Notes: generated by a model not told the origin, from the sequence alone. A stretch of 64,000 nucleotides of DNA from Pseudomonas sp. Os17 (GCF_001547895.1 NZ_AP014627.1:2297501-2361500), one strand, 5' to 3'. Counted from the first letter of the stretch, positions 34,645 to 45,106 are shown. Translations and numbers: made by a program.

Positions 34645-36366
34645 ATGTGGCGTTTGGTACGTCGGACCAGGCTCAGCCTGCTGTCCGCTTTTTTTTGCCT
34701 GGGCACCGTCGGGATGGCCGAGTCCGCGCCCCTGCAGAATGCTCCAGGCGTCACCGACCTGATCCGGGACCGCCAGGATCGCTTGCTCGAAGAGCAACAA
34801 CGTCGCCTTGAAGAACTCAAGGACCTGCCCGGAAAAGTCGTAGCGCCTAGCCAGCAGGCGGCGCCCACCGACACTCGTTGCTTCACCATCAAAACCGTCG
34901 ACCTCAGTGGTGCCGATGCCTTGTCCGAGCGCGAGCGCAGCAACTTGCTCAAGCCTTACATCGGCCAATGCCTCGGTGTGCCCCAGCTCAATGAATTGCT
35001 CAAGGTCATCACCGACCAATACATGACCAAAGGGTTGGTCACCAGCCGTGCGTACTTGCCACAGCAAGACCTTTCCAGCGGCAACTTGAAGGTGCAGGTG
35101 GTCGAGGGTCGATTGGAGGGAATGAAGGGCGCAGAAAACAGTGGTGTCACCGACCGCCAGCTGTTTATGAGCTTCCCTGGCAAAACGGGCGATCTGCTCA
35201 ATCTGCGGGAAGTTGAGCAGATGGTTGATCAACTGAACCGCTTGCCTTCCAACCAGGCGCAGATGGAATTGGCACCGGGCAAAGCCGTTGGCGGCAGCGA
35301 AGTGCTGGTCAAAAATACCCCACAAAAGCCCTGGCGCGTTGGCCTGTCGCGCCACAACGGTGGCCAGCGCAGCACGGGAGAGCAGCAGTGGGGTGCCAGT
35401 CTGGATTGGGATAACCCTCTCGGCCTGGCTGATCAACTCTCGCTGCGGGGCGGCCACGATGCGCTAAGCGATCACAAAAAAAACTCGAGCAACTCGATGC
35501 TCAACTACAGCCTGCCGTTCGGCTGGTGGAACCTCAATTACACCTACAGCGAAACCGAATATCGCTCCTTGGCCCAGGCCAGCGGTTTCAATTTCAAGCA
35601 ATCGGGCGACAGCCAAAATCATCAGTTGCGCCTGGAGCGCGTGATCCATCGCGATGCCCTGAGCAAAACATCCCTCAGCACCGGCGTGGCGTACCTGCGC
35701 ACCAACAACTTCATCGAGGACAGCAAGCTCGCGTTGAGCAGCAACCGTCTCAGCGAAGCCCAGTTCGGCATTAACCATGGCCGCCGCATTGGAGGCTCAT
35801 TCCTCAACATCGACTTGGGCATGCAGGACGGCATCGGTGCGTTCGACGCCCAGGCCAATCACAACCCACGCCCCGGCCAGGCCGATGCGCGCTATCGCAA
35901 ATACACCGCGACCCTGAGCTACCTGTACCCGTTCAAGCTGTGGGGCGAGTCGTTCAGTTTCAGCAGTCTGATGACCGGCCAGCGCAGCGAAGATGTTCTG
36001 TTCAGCCCTCAGCGCATGAGCCTGGGTGGGCAGTCGTCGATTCGCGGCTACAAGGATCAAAGCCTGGCTGGTGACAGCGGCGGTTACTGGCGCAATGACC
36101 TGCGCTGGAGCCGCCCGGTGACCTGGGACTGGATGCAGCCGGTGTTCAGCGAGTACGGCACCAGCCTGGGGTATGACCAGGGCGTGATCCGCCGCGATCG
36201 CTATAACGCCGAACAGCACGGGCGCATGACCAGCAACTCGGTGGAGCTGTTTGCACGTGGCCAGAACGTCGCCGCTACCGTGACCTTTGCCCACTCTTTG
36301 GAACGACCGGCGCCGATCACTGAGCGTGAAGCGCCGATCTATTTCCGCCTGGATTTCTTTCTCTAA
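34645..36366 (+). CDS. cdiB: CdiB/TpsB outer-membrane two-partner secretion transporter
   Basis: 573 aa with a signal peptide (MWRLVRRTRLSLLSAFFCLG ... ESAP). The N-terminal plug-linker helix (LIRDRQDRLLEEQQRRLEEL), POTRA domains (CFTIKTVDLSGADALSERER; GLVTSRAYLPQQDLSSGNLK) and a 16-strand barrel follow. The L6 hairpin motif SIRGYKDQSLAGDSG is characteristic of the FhaC/ShlB family, and the terminal strand ends FRLDFFL with the expected aromatic last residue. It exports the CdiA protein encoded 32 bp downstream. Confidence 0.95.
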   Translation: MWRLVRRTRLSLLSAFFCLGTVGMAESAPLQNAPGVTDLIRDRQDRLLEEQQRRLEELKDLPGKVVAPSQQAAPTDTRCFTIKTVDLSGADALSERERSNLLKPYIGQCLGVPQLNELLKVITDQYMTKGLVTSRAYLPQQDLSSGNLKVQVVEGRLEGMKGAENSGVTDRQLFMSFPGKTGDLLNLREVEQMVDQLNRLPSNQAQMELAPGKAVGGSEVLVKNTPQKPWRVGLSRHNGGQRSTGEQQWGASLDWDNPLGLADQLSLRGGHDALSDHKKNSSNSMLNYSLPFGWWNLNYTYSETEYRSLAQASGFNFKQSGDSQNHQLRLERVIHRDALSKTSLSTGVAYLRTNNFIEDSKLALSSNRLSEAQFGINHGRRIGGSFLNIDLGMQDGIGAFDAQANHNPRPGQADARYRKYTATLSYLYPFKLWGESFSFSSLMTGQRSEDVLFSPQRMSLGGQSSIRGYKDQSLAGDSGGYWRNDLRWSRPVTWDWMQPVFSEYGTSLGYDQGVIRRDRYNAEQHGRMTSNSVELFARGQNVAATVTFAHSLERPAPITEREAPIYFRLDFFL

Positions 36367-36398
36367 ATTTTTACCGCCCTTGGGCATCGAGACATGAC

Positions 36399-39300
36399 AT
36401 GGACGTTCAACAGCTCGCCTTCCTTGCGCGCCAACCTTCTGCATCCCTGAAAAGCCGCTCCCACTTCATGGGCTTGCCCAAACGCGGGTTGGCGTTTGTT
36501 TTGGCGAACGTCATGTTCTGGCAACCGTTGCTGGTGCAGGCGGAGGGGATTGTGGTCAGCGCGCCGGGCACCAGCCTGGATCAGGCGGCGAATGGCGTGC
36601 CTATCGTCAACATCAGCGCACCCAATGGCAGCGGGCTGTCGCATAACCAGTTCAGCGATTACAACGTCGGCCAACAGGGAGTGATCCTCAACAACGCCAC
36701 CAGCCGCACTCAGTCCACGCAGTTGGGCGGGATCATCCTCGGCAACCAGAATCTCAACGGTACGGCTGCCAGGGTGATCCTCAACGAGGTCAACGGCGGT
36801 AGCCCCAGCCAACTGCGCGGTTTTACCGAAGTGGCGGGGCAGTCGGCCCATGTGATCGTGGCCAACCCGTATGGCATTACCTGCAACGGCTGCGGCTTTA
36901 TCAACACCCCGCAAGCGACGTTGACCACCGGCAAGCCTGTGCTCGAAAACGGCCAGCTTCAGCGGTATCAGGTGGATCAGGGCAGCGTTGTTATTGAAGG
37001 GGGCAGGCTCAATACCAACAACATCGACCGCTTCGAAATCATTACCCGCTCAGCCAAGCTCAATGCCGAAATTCAGGCCAAGAACCTGACAATCATTGCC
37101 GGCGCCAATGATGTTGATGCCAAGACCCTGAAGGCTACTGCGCGTGCCACCGACCCGGCGACGGCTCCTCAACTGGCCATCGACTCCTCGGCTCTGGGCG
37201 GCATGTACGCCGGGGCGATCAAGCTAGTCAGCAGTGAAGCCGGTGTCGGCGTAAAGCTTGACGGCAACATGCTCGCCAGTGGTGGCGATATGCAGTTGGA
37301 TGCCAATGGTCACTTGAGCCTGGCGCAGGCCACGGCGGCGCAAGCGGTTGTCATCAATGCCAAAAGCCTGGACGCCCAGGGCGCGATCTATGCCGGTACC
37401 CGTGTCGAAGCCACCACCCAAGGCACACAGACCAACCGTCATTCCATCGCCGCTCAGGACAGCGTCAAGCTGACCAGCGACGGTCAGCTCAACAACCTTG
37501 GCTTGATCGAGGCCGGTGTCACCCCGCAAAGCACCCGCAACCAGAGCGGTGATGTGACCCTCACCGCCAAGAGCATCGACAACCGTGGCCAGAGCGTCAT
37601 CGCCAGTCGCGACCTCAAGGCAACCGTCAGCGAGACCCTCGACAACCGCGCCGGCACGCTGTCGGCGAACACCGGGATGAACCTCAACGCCCAGGACATC
37701 GACAATCGCAGCGGCACCCTGACCAGTCAGGGCACGCTCAACACTACTCTCGGTGGTCGGCTCAATAACCGCGACAACGGTACCCTCGCCAGCGCCGGTG
37801 AGCAGACCTTGAAAGCAGCCGCGGTGCAGAACACCAACGGGGTCATCAGCAGCCAGGATACCCTTGCCCTGGACGTGGTCAGCCTCGACAACAGCAGCGG
37901 TAAGATCACCACTAAAAGCGCGCTGACCCTGACGGGCACCACCGTCGAAAACGCTAAGGGTCAGATCACCAGTCAGGGTGACATCCGCGCCACCGCCAGA
38001 GTCTTCAACCAGCAAGGCGGCAAACTGATCAGCCAAGGCCAGCTCAGTCTGACCGCTGACACGATCGACAACAGCCTTGACGGATACATTGCCTCCGTCA
38101 ATGCCATGGGCCTCACTGCCCATCAGCAACTGATCAACACCGGCAAAGGCATCATCAGCACCCAGCAGGGCCTGACCATCAACGGCGGTGCGGTGGACAA
38201 CACCACGGGCAGCCTGCTCAGCCAGAGCGGCATCACCGCGACCTTGGGCGCAGGGCTGAATAACCAAGATGGCAGCGTCATCACCCAGACCGAAAACCTC
38301 ACCATCGAAGCCCACAACGTTGATAACCGTGGCGGTGTATTGGCCAGTGTTGCGGGCAAGCTCAAGGCCACTTCGGCGACCGTGCTGGATAACGGGAAAT
38401 CGCTCACCGCAGCTGACGAAGCGGGGCTGATCCAGGCCCATTCGATCAACCTGGGCGCGCAACAATCGCTACTGAACAATGGCGGCCAGATTGCTGCCCT
38501 GAGCGGCGATACCCAGATCACCAGCACGATCCTCGACAACCAGAACGGTGCATTGCTGGCCAAGCAAGCCCTGAACGTAAGCGCTACCCATCTCAACAAC
38601 AGCCAAGGCCGAGCTGCCGCAGATGCCATCGATTTCGGCCTGACCGGCGAACTGAACAACCAATCTGGCCTGGTCGAAGGCGCCAGCGCTTTGCTGATTG
38701 ACGCCGCGTCCATCAACAACCAGAACGGCAAATTGCGCTCCCTCGGTCAACAAGGCACCGCCAGCGTAGCCAGTGCGCAGTTGCTGGATAATCAGCGCGG
38801 CATGATCGAAGCCGCCAACCATGACGTGTCCCTGCGCATGGCCAGCTTCAAGAACACCGACGGCAATGTCCGTCACGTCGGCACAGGCACTTTTGCGGTC
38901 GATCTGGCGAAGTTCAGCAATATCGGCGGAAGTGTCGCCACTGCCGGCACGCTGACCGTCGACGCCGCCACCTGGGACAACAGCACGGATGTTCAGGCTG
39001 ATGTGCTGAATGTCACCGTAGGCCAGCTCAACCAGGCAGCCACCGGCAAACTTGCCGCCAGCCAACGCTTCACCGGCAAGGGCGACAGCTGGACCAATGC
39101 CGGACGCATCACCAGCGGCGGAGCGTTCTCCCTGACCGCCGCCAATGTCACCAACACCGGCACCCTCGGCGGCGCCGGCAAGGTTGATCTGAACGCCGAG
39201 GCGGTGCGCAACGATCACGGTCTGATCTTCAGCGGCACCGACATGGCGCTGCGCTTCAAGAACCTGACCAACTACTACGCCGACATCTACAGCCTCGGCG

Positions 39301-42300
39301 GCCTGAGCATGATGGCCCGCGACGGCGTGGCCCGCAGTGCGTTACTGGAAAACATCTCCAGCCATATCGAAGCCGCCAACGATGTGCTGGTGCGCAGCGA
39401 CAGCGTAATCAACCGCAAGGACGTGTTCAGCACTGTCGACCAACTGGTGTCGGGCAGCCTGAGTGTGAGGTGCTACGACTGCAGCGGTGACCACCACAAC
39501 GTCGATTACATTGCCAACGAAGTCTCCAAAAGTGTAGTGGCGACAGATTCGGCCAGCTCATCTATCCAAAGTGGGGCCAAGCTGACCGTCGATGGATCCA
39601 GCGTGCTGAATAAATACAGCACCATGGCCTCGGGCGCGGATCTGCTGATCACCGCCGACAACTTCGCCAACATCGGCGCTACCACCGGTACCAGCACACG
39701 CACACGCACCTGGAACACCGGCCGCGTTACCGACGGTACGGATGAGCGCTTCCGCGCCAACTGGATCTACCCCTACAACGCTCAGCCCAACCCCAAGGTA
39801 TTGCCGGTGGGCGCGCTCAACTCTTTCAACCTGGTGGGCGACACCACCACCGTGACCCCGGGCGATCCCATTGCCTCGGTGATCCAGGCGGGCGGCAATA
39901 TCAGCATCCAGGCGACCCAGCAGCTGGAAAACAGCAGCATCGTGCAGTTCACGCCGCCTACGCCCGTCGCGGACAAGGGCGGCGCCACGACCGTGACCAA
40001 GCCCGCCGTGGTGGTGCTGAACCCGCAACTGCCACCGGACCTGGCACAGCAACAAGTCAACCCGACCAGCATGCCGGGCTTCGCCCTGCCGAGCGGTACG
40101 AACGGGTTGTTTCACGTGGTCGACAGCGCCGCTGTTGCCAAAAACAGCCAGGACCTGAGCCAAGCCAACATCCAGGGCTCGGACGCCAGCCGGGTGTTCG
40201 TCGGCCCCAAATACCTGGTCGAAACCAACTCTGCCTTCACCGATCTCAAGCAGTTCATGAGCTCGGACTACCTGCTGGGCAAGCTGGGCTACGACCCTGA
40301 AACCAGCTGGAAGCGCCTGGGCGATGGCCTCTATGAACAACGCCTGATTCAACAAGCCGTCACCGCGCGCACAGGTCAGCGCTTTATCGCCGGCCAGACC
40401 ACCGACGAAGGCATGTTCAAGTACCTGATGAACAACGCCATCGCCACCAAGGACCAGCTCAACCTCTCCGTTGGCGTGACCTTGACCTCGCAGCAAGTCG
40501 CCGCACTGACCCATGACATCGTCTGGATGGAAGACCAGGTGATCAATGGCCAGCACGTGCTGGTCCCCGTGCTGTACATGGCCCAGGCGAACAACCGCCT
40601 GACGGCGGATGGGGCGTTGATTCAGGGCAAGGACGTCACCTTGATTGCCGGTGCGGATTTGAAGAACTCCGGCACGTTGCGCGCCAGCGAAAACCTTTCG
40701 GCAGCAGCGGGGAACAACCTCGTCAATACGCGGCTCGCGCAGGCCGGTGAAAAGCTGAAGCTGGTGGCGGGCAAGGACCTGGTGAACATGCAAGGCGGCA
40801 TCCTCAAGGGTAAGGATGTTGACCTGAGCACCTTGACTGGGGATATCCGCAATGACCGGACCATCACCACGATTGAAAACAGTGGGAAGGGCTTCAGCTC
40901 CAAGACGGCAGTCGTCGATAGCGCCGCGCGGGTTGAGGCCGAGAACAACCTGACGATGCATGCAGCGCGGGACTTGCTGAATGTCGGCGGGGCCATTACC
41001 GCAGGCAAGAACGCTGAGCTGAGCGCGGGTAACGACGTGGTGATTGCGGCGGCTCGCGAGGAAACCGGCTCGACGCGCCAGGACAAACGGCATTTCTGGG
41101 CGCAGAGCCAGACGGTGCAGCATGCCAGTGAGATCAAGGTCGGTGGGAATCTTGATGTTGTGGCGACGAACGATTTGACGATGGTTGCCAGCCATGTCAA
41201 GGCAGGCGGCGACGTCAATTTATCGGGCAAGGATGTGAGCCTCCTTGCGGCTGCCAACGAAGAATCAAGTGAGTACCGCTATAAGCGCAGCGGCAAGAAG
41301 ATCAAGCAGGAAGAAGACCATGTTCGCCAGCAGGGCACGACGATTGAGGCCGGTGGTGATGTAAAGGTTGCGGCGCTGCAAGACCTGACGATGGTCGCCA
41401 GCAAAATCAACGCCGGTAACGAGGCCTATCTGGTGGCCGGTAAGCAGTTGAATTTGATGGCTGAACTCAACCGCGACTACTCCCTCTACGACATGAGCAA
41501 AAAAGGCAGTTGGGGGAGCAACGCGGCGAAACGCGATGAAGTGACGCAGCACACTAACGTCGGCAGTGAAATCAAGACGGGCGGCGATCTCACGCTCAAG
41601 AGCGGCGGGGACCAGCGTTACCAAGTGGCAACCCTGGACAGCGGTAAGGACCTGACGCTGGACAGCGGTGGCCGCATCGTGTTCGAGGGCGTGAAGGACT
41701 TCCACGACGAGAGCCATACCAAGAGCAAGGGCGATTTGGCTTGGTACAAGATGAAGGGCGAAGGGAAAACCGATGAGACCCTGCGGCAAAGCGCCCTGAT
41801 TGCTCAAGGCAAGCTGGTGATCAAAGCTGCCGAAGGCATTCGTATCGATATCAAGCAGGTCGATCAACAGAGCGTTAGCCAAACCATCGATGCGATGGTG
41901 CAAGCGGACCCCAACCTGGCTTGGATGAAGCAGGCGGAGGCCCGTGGTGATATCGATTGGCGCCAAGTCAAAGAAATTCACGACAGCTTCAAGTACGAGT
42001 CTTCTGGCCTCGGCGCTGGCGCCAAGATTGCCATCGCTATTCTGATGTCTTTCATCCTCGGCCCCGCTGGTTTGGGGTTGAGCGGGTCAAACCTGGCAGT
42101 TGCTGCCAGCCTGAGCACGACCGCGGTCACTAGCACCATTGATAACAAGGGCAACCTTGGTCTGGCGGTGAAAGATACGTTCAGTACGGGGAGTCTGAAG
42201 AACGCTGCGATTGCGGGATTCACTGCTGGCTTTCTTGATTACGCCGACGACAAATGGTTCACGGCAGCCGATGGCGCGGGCTCGGCCACACAGGGTATTC

Positions 42301-43853
42301 AACCCACGGATGGTGCTGCGGTAGGTGCGGCGAACTCCTCCAAAGATATCTTCCGTTGGAGTAATGCGTCTGATGCGGCGACTCGTACCGTTGGGCGAGC
42401 GCTTATCTCGAGCGGAGTGTCCTCGGCCATTGGGGGAGGCAGTTTCGGCAGCAACTTCAGTGCAGCCTTGATGGGCGAGGCCGGCCAAATGGCCATGGCC
42501 TCCGGCTTCAACTGGATTGGTGACAACGCCATTCATTTTCCAGATGCAAGCGTCCAAAAAGTGGTTGCTCACGCGATCATGGGTGGCTTGTTGGCTGAGC
42601 TGACGGGCAGTGACTTCAAGACAGGCGCAGCGGCAGCAGGGCTCAATGAAGTCATGGTGAGCTCGATGGGCGACCTGGGCCGGGATAACAAAGAGCTGAG
42701 GCTGGTTCTATCGCAACTTACCGGCTTGGTAGCGGCTGCGGCAGTCGACGGCGATTTGGACAAAGGCGTTGCCATCGCCAAAGGCGCCACTCAGTACAAC
42801 CATGACCTGCATGAACCTGCGGCGAAACAGATGGCCCAGCAAGCGCTGGACCAATGTCGCGAAAACCCACTGCTATGCGACATGGGCATTGATTTCAGCA
42901 AGTTGACGGTCGACGACATCGTTTTTGCCATGCGTGTAGAGGGGGAGCATGGAAAGGGGATAGAGAACGCCAAGCCTGAAGCAATCGCTTTTGTTGACGG
43001 CTTTATGTTCAGCAGAGCTCCTCACATAGTTGGCGATTTGTACACTGAGACGGAGTCTGAGCGGTATAGGCTTGGTGTTGAGGCTAAGGCGAGCTTGGTA
43101 CTGGCGGTCATCAATCTTGGCAATGGGATTCGTAGCTTTGGTAACTACCTGCAAGGATTGGTGAGGGCGACGCCAACAGGTGTACCTGTCGCCAAGGCTG
43201 TGGATGAGCTTGCGGCAAAAGGAACTGGTGGTGCGGGGCAAGCCGCCAAGAATCCTAATTCGACCAGTGCGATGACGGATGCCGAGGCGGGAATGCCCTA
43301 TAGTCATCCGGTGAAGCCAGCTGCAAAAGAGACCGCGAAGAATCTAGTCTCAGGGGAAACTAAGGTTGTAGGTATTGATAAGCCAGCGGCTAACGATGCT
43401 AATTTTACGTTGGCATTACCTTCAGGAAAGAAAGGCTCTGTAGTTAGGGGGGCTTTAGAGGAACACGAGTTTAAACAGGCATCTGATATCGTTTCCTTTA
43501 GAGGAGGTCAATTTAAGGGGGCTGATACACCTAGTTTTGCGGGCATTGATGGCTGGCTTGATGGTGTTCCTGTTCAACTTAAGACAATCAAAGGGACTAG
43601 TATAAATTCGGTTAGAAGAAATATTCTTAGTGGCGCTGAAGACATGGCTAAAGCTGGGTATAAGGGGGATTTGTATATTGATGCAGCTAGTACAGGAGTG
43701 TCCATGGAGAAAATGTTAAGTCACTTTAAGTCGGGGTCCCCAGTCTCAAATGTTGTTGGTGAAGGGACGGTGAGTAATATTTATATAAAAACTCAGGATG
43801 GCTGGATGAATATATCCTCTGGTCGAGTTTCTCAATATAAAGGGTGGGAGTGA
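36399..43853 (+). CDS. cdiA: CdiA contact-dependent inhibition toxin (filamentous haemagglutinin-like)
   Basis: 2484 aa. After an extended signal region (FVLANVMFWQPLLVQAEGIV) comes the TPS secretion domain (about 45-180, with NPYGITCNGCGFINTPQATL), then long FHA-1-type repeats of the pattern LDNRxGxLxSxGxLxLxA to about residue 1000. A non-repeat mid section (RCYDCSGDHHN, FVGPKYLVETNS) is followed by FHA-2-like repeats and a DUF637-type hydrophobic glycine region near 1868. From about 2131 (KGATQYNHDLHE, where VENN-type CDI proteins switch) the sequence becomes variable. The last ~160 residues are AT-rich and look like a nuclease: Glu in LEEHEFKQA, Asp in GIDGWLDG and VPVQLKTIKG give a PD-(D/Q)xK pattern. 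Toxin activity is inferred. Confidence 0.93.
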   Translation: MDVQQLAFLARQPSASLKSRSHFMGLPKRGLAFVLANVMFWQPLLVQAEGIVVSAPGTSLDQAANGVPIVNISAPNGSGLSHNQFSDYNVGQQGVILNNATSRTQSTQLGGIILGNQNLNGTAARVILNEVNGGSPSQLRGFTEVAGQSAHVIVANPYGITCNGCGFINTPQATLTTGKPVLENGQLQRYQVDQGSVVIEGGRLNTNNIDRFEIITRSAKLNAEIQAKNLTIIAGANDVDAKTLKATARATDPATAPQLAIDSSALGGMYAGAIKLVSSEAGVGVKLDGNMLASGGDMQLDANGHLSLAQATAAQAVVINAKSLDAQGAIYAGTRVEATTQGTQTNRHSIAAQDSVKLTSDGQLNNLGLIEAGVTPQSTRNQSGDVTLTAKSIDNRGQSVIASRDLKATVSETLDNRAGTLSANTGMNLNAQDIDNRSGTLTSQGTLNTTLGGRLNNRDNGTLASAGEQTLKAAAVQNTNGVISSQDTLALDVVSLDNSSGKITTKSALTLTGTTVENAKGQITSQGDIRATARVFNQQGGKLISQGQLSLTADTIDNSLDGYIASVNAMGLTAHQQLINTGKGIISTQQGLTINGGAVDNTTGSLLSQSGITATLGAGLNNQDGSVITQTENLTIEAHNVDNRGGVLASVAGKLKATSATVLDNGKSLTAADEAGLIQAHSINLGAQQSLLNNGGQIAALSGDTQITSTILDNQNGALLAKQALNVSATHLNNSQGRAAADAIDFGLTGELNNQSGLVEGASALLIDAASINNQNGKLRSLGQQGTASVASAQLLDNQRGMIEAANHDVSLRMASFKNTDGNVRHVGTGTFAVDLAKFSNIGGSVATAGTLTVDAATWDNSTDVQADVLNVTVGQLNQAATGKLAASQRFTGKGDSWTNAGRITSGGAFSLTAANVTNTGTLGGAGKVDLNAEAVRNDHGLIFSGTDMALRFKNLTNYYADIYSLGGLSMMARDGVARSALLENISSHIEAANDVLVRSDSVINRKDVFSTVDQLVSGSLSVRCYDCSGDHHNVDYIANEVSKSVVATDSASSSIQSGAKLTVDGSSVLNKYSTMASGADLLITADNFANIGATTGTSTRTRTWNTGRVTDGTDERFRANWIYPYNAQPNPKVLPVGALNSFNLVGDTTTVTPGDPIASVIQAGGNISIQATQQLENSSIVQFTPPTPVADKGGATTVTKPAVVVLNPQLPPDLAQQQVNPTSMPGFALPSGTNGLFHVVDSAAVAKNSQDLSQANIQGSDASRVFVGPKYLVETNSAFTDLKQFMSSDYLLGKLGYDPETSWKRLGDGLYEQRLIQQAVTARTGQRFIAGQTTDEGMFKYLMNNAIATKDQLNLSVGVTLTSQQVAALTHDIVWMEDQVINGQHVLVPVLYMAQANNRLTADGALIQGKDVTLIAGADLKNSGTLRASENLSAAAGNNLVNTRLAQAGEKLKLVAGKDLVNMQGGILKGKDVDLSTLTGDIRNDRTITTIENSGKGFSSKTAVVDSAARVEAENNLTMHAARDLLNVGGAITAGKNAELSAGNDVVIAAAREETGSTRQDKRHFWAQSQTVQHASEIKVGGNLDVVATNDLTMVASHVKAGGDVNLSGKDVSLLAAANEESSEYRYKRSGKKIKQEEDHVRQQGTTIEAGGDVKVAALQDLTMVASKINAGNEAYLVAGKQLNLMAELNRDYSLYDMSKKGSWGSNAAKRDEVTQHTNVGSEIKTGGDLTLKSGGDQRYQVATLDSGKDLTLDSGGRIVFEGVKDFHDESHTKSKGDLAWYKMKGEGKTDETLRQSALIAQGKLVIKAAEGIRIDIKQVDQQSVSQTIDAMVQADPNLAWMKQAEARGDIDWRQVKEIHDSFKYESSGLGAGAKIAIAILMSFILGPAGLGLSGSNLAVAASLSTTAVTSTIDNKGNLGLAVKDTFSTGSLKNAAIAGFTAGFLDYADDKWFTAADGAGSATQGIQPTDGAAVGAANSSKDIFRWSNASDAATRTVGRALISSGVSSAIGGGSFGSNFSAALMGEAGQMAMASGFNWIGDNAIHFPDASVQKVVAHAIMGGLLAELTGSDFKTGAAAAGLNEVMVSSMGDLGRDNKELRLVLSQLTGLVAAAAVDGDLDKGVAIAKGATQYNHDLHEPAAKQMAQQALDQCRENPLLCDMGIDFSKLTVDDIVFAMRVEGEHGKGIENAKPEAIAFVDGFMFSRAPHIVGDLYTETESERYRLGVEAKASLVLAVINLGNGIRSFGNYLQGLVRATPTGVPVAKAVDELAAKGTGGAGQAAKNPNSTSAMTDAEAGMPYSHPVKPAAKETAKNLVSGETKVVGIDKPAANDANFTLALPSGKKGSVVRGALEEHEFKQASDIVSFRGGQFKGADTPSFAGIDGWLDGVPVQLKTIKGTSINSVRRNILSGAEDMAKAGYKGDLYIDAASTGVSMEKMLSHFKSGSPVSNVVGEGTVSNIYIKTQDGWMNISSGRVSQYKGWE

Positions 43854-44287
43854 TGTCATCTGGTTTATTTGTTCCGATCAAAGAAGTCCCAAACTTTCAA
43901 AGCCTCCTAAGAGAGCTGCTTACCTTCCTTTCTGGTTTTTTTTTAGAGGCAGGTCAATTAAGGGTCGGTGTGAGTCTCGGCGGTGGGGGGGAATTGATTG
44001 ATAGTTTTGTCTTTGTGCATGATCAAGAACAGGAGCCTCTTTGTTGGATTGGTTTTATGAGGCTTCCTGAAGATTCGAGAGAGGTTTCAGAGGTGGATTT
44101 ACCTATTGTTGCTGAAGTTACAAGGAGCTCCAAAGAAAATATGTTGTTTTCGGTGGCAGTTGCTTGTGCGATAGGGAAGGCTTTCGGAGGGCGAGTGATA
44201 TATGATGATGCTCATGTGTATTTTGATTGCAAGAAAGACGTTTATACTCTCTTGGAGAGTGAGGAGTATCTTTCTGTTAGATTGTGA
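43853..44287 (+). CDS. cdiI: CdiI immunity protein (cognate, by position)
   Basis: 144 aa, MSSGLFVPIKEVPNFQSLLR to EEYLSVRL. The ATG overlaps the cdiA stop (TGATG) and GGGAG precedes it, so toxin and immunity are translated together, the universal arrangement of cdiAI. Low GC matches the toxin domain. Acidic stretches (DSREVSEVDLP, YDDAHVYFD) fit binding to a basic nuclease. No family is recognised. Confidence 0.82.
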   Translation: MSSGLFVPIKEVPNFQSLLRELLTFLSGFFLEAGQLRVGVSLGGGGELIDSFVFVHDQEQEPLCWIGFMRLPEDSREVSEVDLPIVAEVTRSSKENMLFSVAVACAIGKAFGGRVIYDDAHVYFDCKKDVYTLLESEEYLSVRL

Positions 44288-44497
44288 AAGTGTTTGCTGA
44301 GTTTGGTGGAATGTGTTTTTTGAGCTGGGCGGATACTGTGCTTTTAGTTAGATATCAAGGTTGAAATGGAGCTGCTTTGTACCGCCCCTTTCTGTTTGTG
44401 CGAATTTTCAACAGGCTGCGTTTTGCTAGGATTCTTAGGTTTCAGAGGTTTTGGTAGATATTGCTGAATGAGAAATACTGGCTTTTGATGGTGAGGC

Positions 44498-44566
44498 TTA
44501 AAAGTCAAAGGGTGCAGTGTTCGTATCTATAAGGATGGGTTTCATATCAATCAGTTAGATCGGTAA
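44498..44566 (+). pseudogene. Possible remnant of a displaced CdiA toxin C-terminus
   Basis: A short open stretch encodes LKVKGCSVRIYKDGFHINQL then DR and a stop, 95 bp before an orphan immunity-like gene. It has no start and is blocked upstream by stops. It looks like the last residues of a toxin domain left behind by module exchange. The rest of the 44288-44660 gap is AT-rich with nothing else recognised. Confidence 0.35.
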
Positions 44567-44660
44567 GTGGATTGCGTTGTTGTTGGGTTGTAGGGGGTGT
44601 TATCGGGTTTATTAGTCAGTGTGCAGGGAAGGTTTGTGTTCTGTTAATTGAGTATGAAAA

Positions 44661-45056
44661 ATGGAGAAGTTCGAACTGTCCAAAATAGAATATCCCGCGA
44701 TGAGAGAGGAACTGATCTCTTACTTGGAGGGGTTGTCCAGTGTTGATTATCAATACAACGCTTGGGTATCTAGAGCGAACCCTGATATAGGTTATGATGA
44801 GTTTAATTATGCTGTTCATTTTTTATACGATGACACTGATTTGGCAAACGATCCTCGCTCTTGGATTGGAATTGTGCTGAGAGGGGAAAGCGAAGTTGCA
44901 GCGATTTCTGATGTTGTTAACAGTATTGACAGGGTTTTTGATAAGTATGGGACTTGTCTTACAGATGCGGAGTACTTGACGAAGCTTGAATGGGTTGATG
45001 TTGTTGAGTCATCAAAAAGAGCTTTAATAATATTTTCTCAGATGTTGTCGTTCTGA
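44661..45056 (+). CDS. SCO4402-family orphan immunity-like protein
   Basis: 131 aa. The start MEKFELSKIEYPAMREELIS and then YLEGLSSVDYQYNAW, the HFLYDDTDLANDPRSWIGIV stretch and the AEYLTKLEWVDVVESSKRAL ending match the SCO4402 family, often found among polymorphic-toxin immunity genes. Low GC, downstream of cdiI, with no full toxin gene in front. It probably gives protection against a toxin type no longer encoded here. ATG at 44661 is preceded by weak ribosome-site sequence (AAAAATGG). Confidence 0.75.
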   Translation: MEKFELSKIEYPAMREELISYLEGLSSVDYQYNAWVSRANPDIGYDEFNYAVHFLYDDTDLANDPRSWIGIVLRGESEVAAISDVVNSIDRVFDKYGTCLTDAEYLTKLEWVDVVESSKRALIIFSQMLSF

Positions 45057-45078
45057 TTTTGTCTGGTACTTGAAATTG

Positions 45079-45106
45079 AAGAACCCCAGTTTGCGGCGTG
45101 GTTCTT
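45079..45106 (+). terminator. Possible terminator after the SCO4402-family gene
   Basis: AAGAACC ... GGTTCTT forms a 7-bp stem with a 14-nt loop followed by AATTT, 22 bp after the stop codon. The T-run is short, so the call is weak. Confidence 0.4.

Noticed and set aside
36710..42790. Several 60-540-codon minus-strand frames opposite cdiA
   Set aside because: They arise from the repetitive composition of the FHA repeats and show no recognisable domain or start signal.
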